Shown in pieces: positions 20,935 through 21,323 of a stretch of 21,323 nucleotides of DNA (position 1 is its first letter; each line of letters begins with the position of its first letter). This DNA comes from Candidatus Bathyarchaeota archaeon. Its GTDB lineage: Archaea; Thermoproteota; Bathyarchaeia; Bathyarchaeales; Bathycorpusculaceae. Under the pieces are notes generated by a model, which was given only the letters and a program-made list of their open reading frames with translations, ran no database searches and was not told the DNA's origin. The DNA lies in assembly GCA_030673805.1 (NCBI GenBank), contig DAOVIH010000009.1, positions 1-21,323 on the forward strand, in the 5' to 3' direction. A program made the position numbers and the translations under genes.

Positions 20935-21323
20935 TTAAAGCGCTAGAAGCTCAAACCCAGTTTTTGGGTCTATTTCTCTATGAGCGTCTGTTCCAACTAG
21001 TTCCAACAATATGGCTTCTCCAATTTGCCAGATATCAAGGCCCAATCTCACGCAGCCTGTAACGACTTTTCCGCCTCTACCTAGACTAGCGTGCATATGC
21101 AACTTTGGTTTTCCTTCGTCGTTGCAAAAAATTGTTCCAACAGCACATATCTCGTGGACTCCGTCAAGAAGCCTAACGATTGGTTTTGGGGGAAAAGTAT
21201 CCTCTTCGGGACCTACGATAACACGACCGTTTCCTTTTGCACCACCCAAAAAGACACAAAAGGCGCTTTTCAAATTGCGCTCAAGGGCAAATTCCTCCAG
21301 AGCACTTGGTAGACGATCCCCAT
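20935..21323 (-). CDS. PPC/DUF296 domain protein (5' partial)
   Basis: The frame is open from the right window edge to the TAA at 20935-20937 and gives about 129 residues. It starts mid-protein with GDRLPSALEEFALERNLKSA, the usual helix before the PPC core. FCVFLGGAKGNGRVIVG, the ICAVGTIF strand, LHMHASLGRGG (His-x-His of the trimer centre) and TGCVRLGLDIWQIGEAILLE follow. An internal TTG at 21273 could be mistaken for the start, but the domain clearly extends past the window edge. PPC proteins are small trimers; some bind DNA in other organisms, and their role in archaea is unclear. It is convergent with mfnE. Confidence 0.8.
   Translation of the reverse strand, partial: GDRLPSALEEFALERNLKSAFCVFLGGAKGNGRVIVGPEEDTFPPKPIVRLLDGVHEICAVGTIFCNDEGKPKLHMHASLGRGGKVVTGCVRLGLDIWQIGEAILLELVGTDAHREIDPKTGFELLAL

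Noticed and set aside
20996..21008. 13-base match ACTAGTTCCAACA shared with 11283-11295, and a local GTTCCAAC direct repeat
   Set aside because: A 13-base match is expected by chance in 21 kb, and this copy is inside the PPC gene coding sequence.
21091..21312. Rightward frame of 73 codons near the right edge
   Set aside because: It is antisense to the PPC-domain gene, whose motifs are clear.

Overview
The window looks like part of the chromosome of an uncultured archaeon. The information-processing genes are archaeal: TFB, an aIF1/SUI1 homologue, a crenarchaeal-type OB-fold SSB, and tRNA-Gln(UUG). Several genes have TATA boxes 24-30 nt ahead of leaderless starts, and others have GGTGA-type ribosome sites. 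TTG starts are common. The crenarchaeal-type SSB together with methanofuran genes points to a TACK-lineage archaeon with archaeal C1 (Wood-Ljungdahl or methyl) metabolism. Bathyarchaeia is my best guess, but this is an inference without any database search.

Layout. 1-123 is the end of a membrane protein gene cut by the window edge, and 485-1105 is a membrane methyltransferase of the isoprenylcysteine methyltransferase type. From 8598 down to 1335 runs a leftward block: nicotinate phosphoribosyltransferase, archaeal phosphoglycerate mutase, a thiolase homologue, HMG-CoA synthase fused to a DUF35 domain, a Yip1 membrane protein with a large predicted extracellular insert, and the SSB. From 8783 the aIF1 gene and a zinc-ribbon gene run rightward and meet the TFB gene, which runs leftward. 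10275-11063 holds a compact small-transcript region, tRNA-Gln and a small Cys-containing protein. 11395-13249 carries a DhnA/LsrF-type aldolase-family gene and a zinc alcohol dehydrogenase. 13294-15046 carries an S51-like peptidase, an Mrr-like nuclease-fold protein and an interrupted small frame. 15088-16740 (leftward) holds an amidohydrolase and a HisA-related protein. 16933-20846 (rightward) is a methanofuran biosynthesis cluster, mfnB-mfnD-mfnF-mfnE. A PPC/DUF296 gene runs off the right edge.

How the genes work together. The thiolase/HMG-CoA synthase/DUF35 unit should feed the mevalonate pathway for archaeal lipids, but the thiolase partner appears to lack its catalytic residues. The mfn genes cover the furan synthesis, tyramine-glutamate ligation, furan phosphate activation and coupling steps of methanofuran; mfnA and mfnC are not in the window. 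No insertion sequences, phage genes or CRISPR arrays were seen. The main unusual points are the degenerate thiolase paired with a DUF35-HMGS fusion, a TATA-to-oligo-T small transcription unit at 10389-10601, an in-frame short leader ORF before mfnB, and two possible broken or recoded frames at 14155-14235 and 14828-15046.
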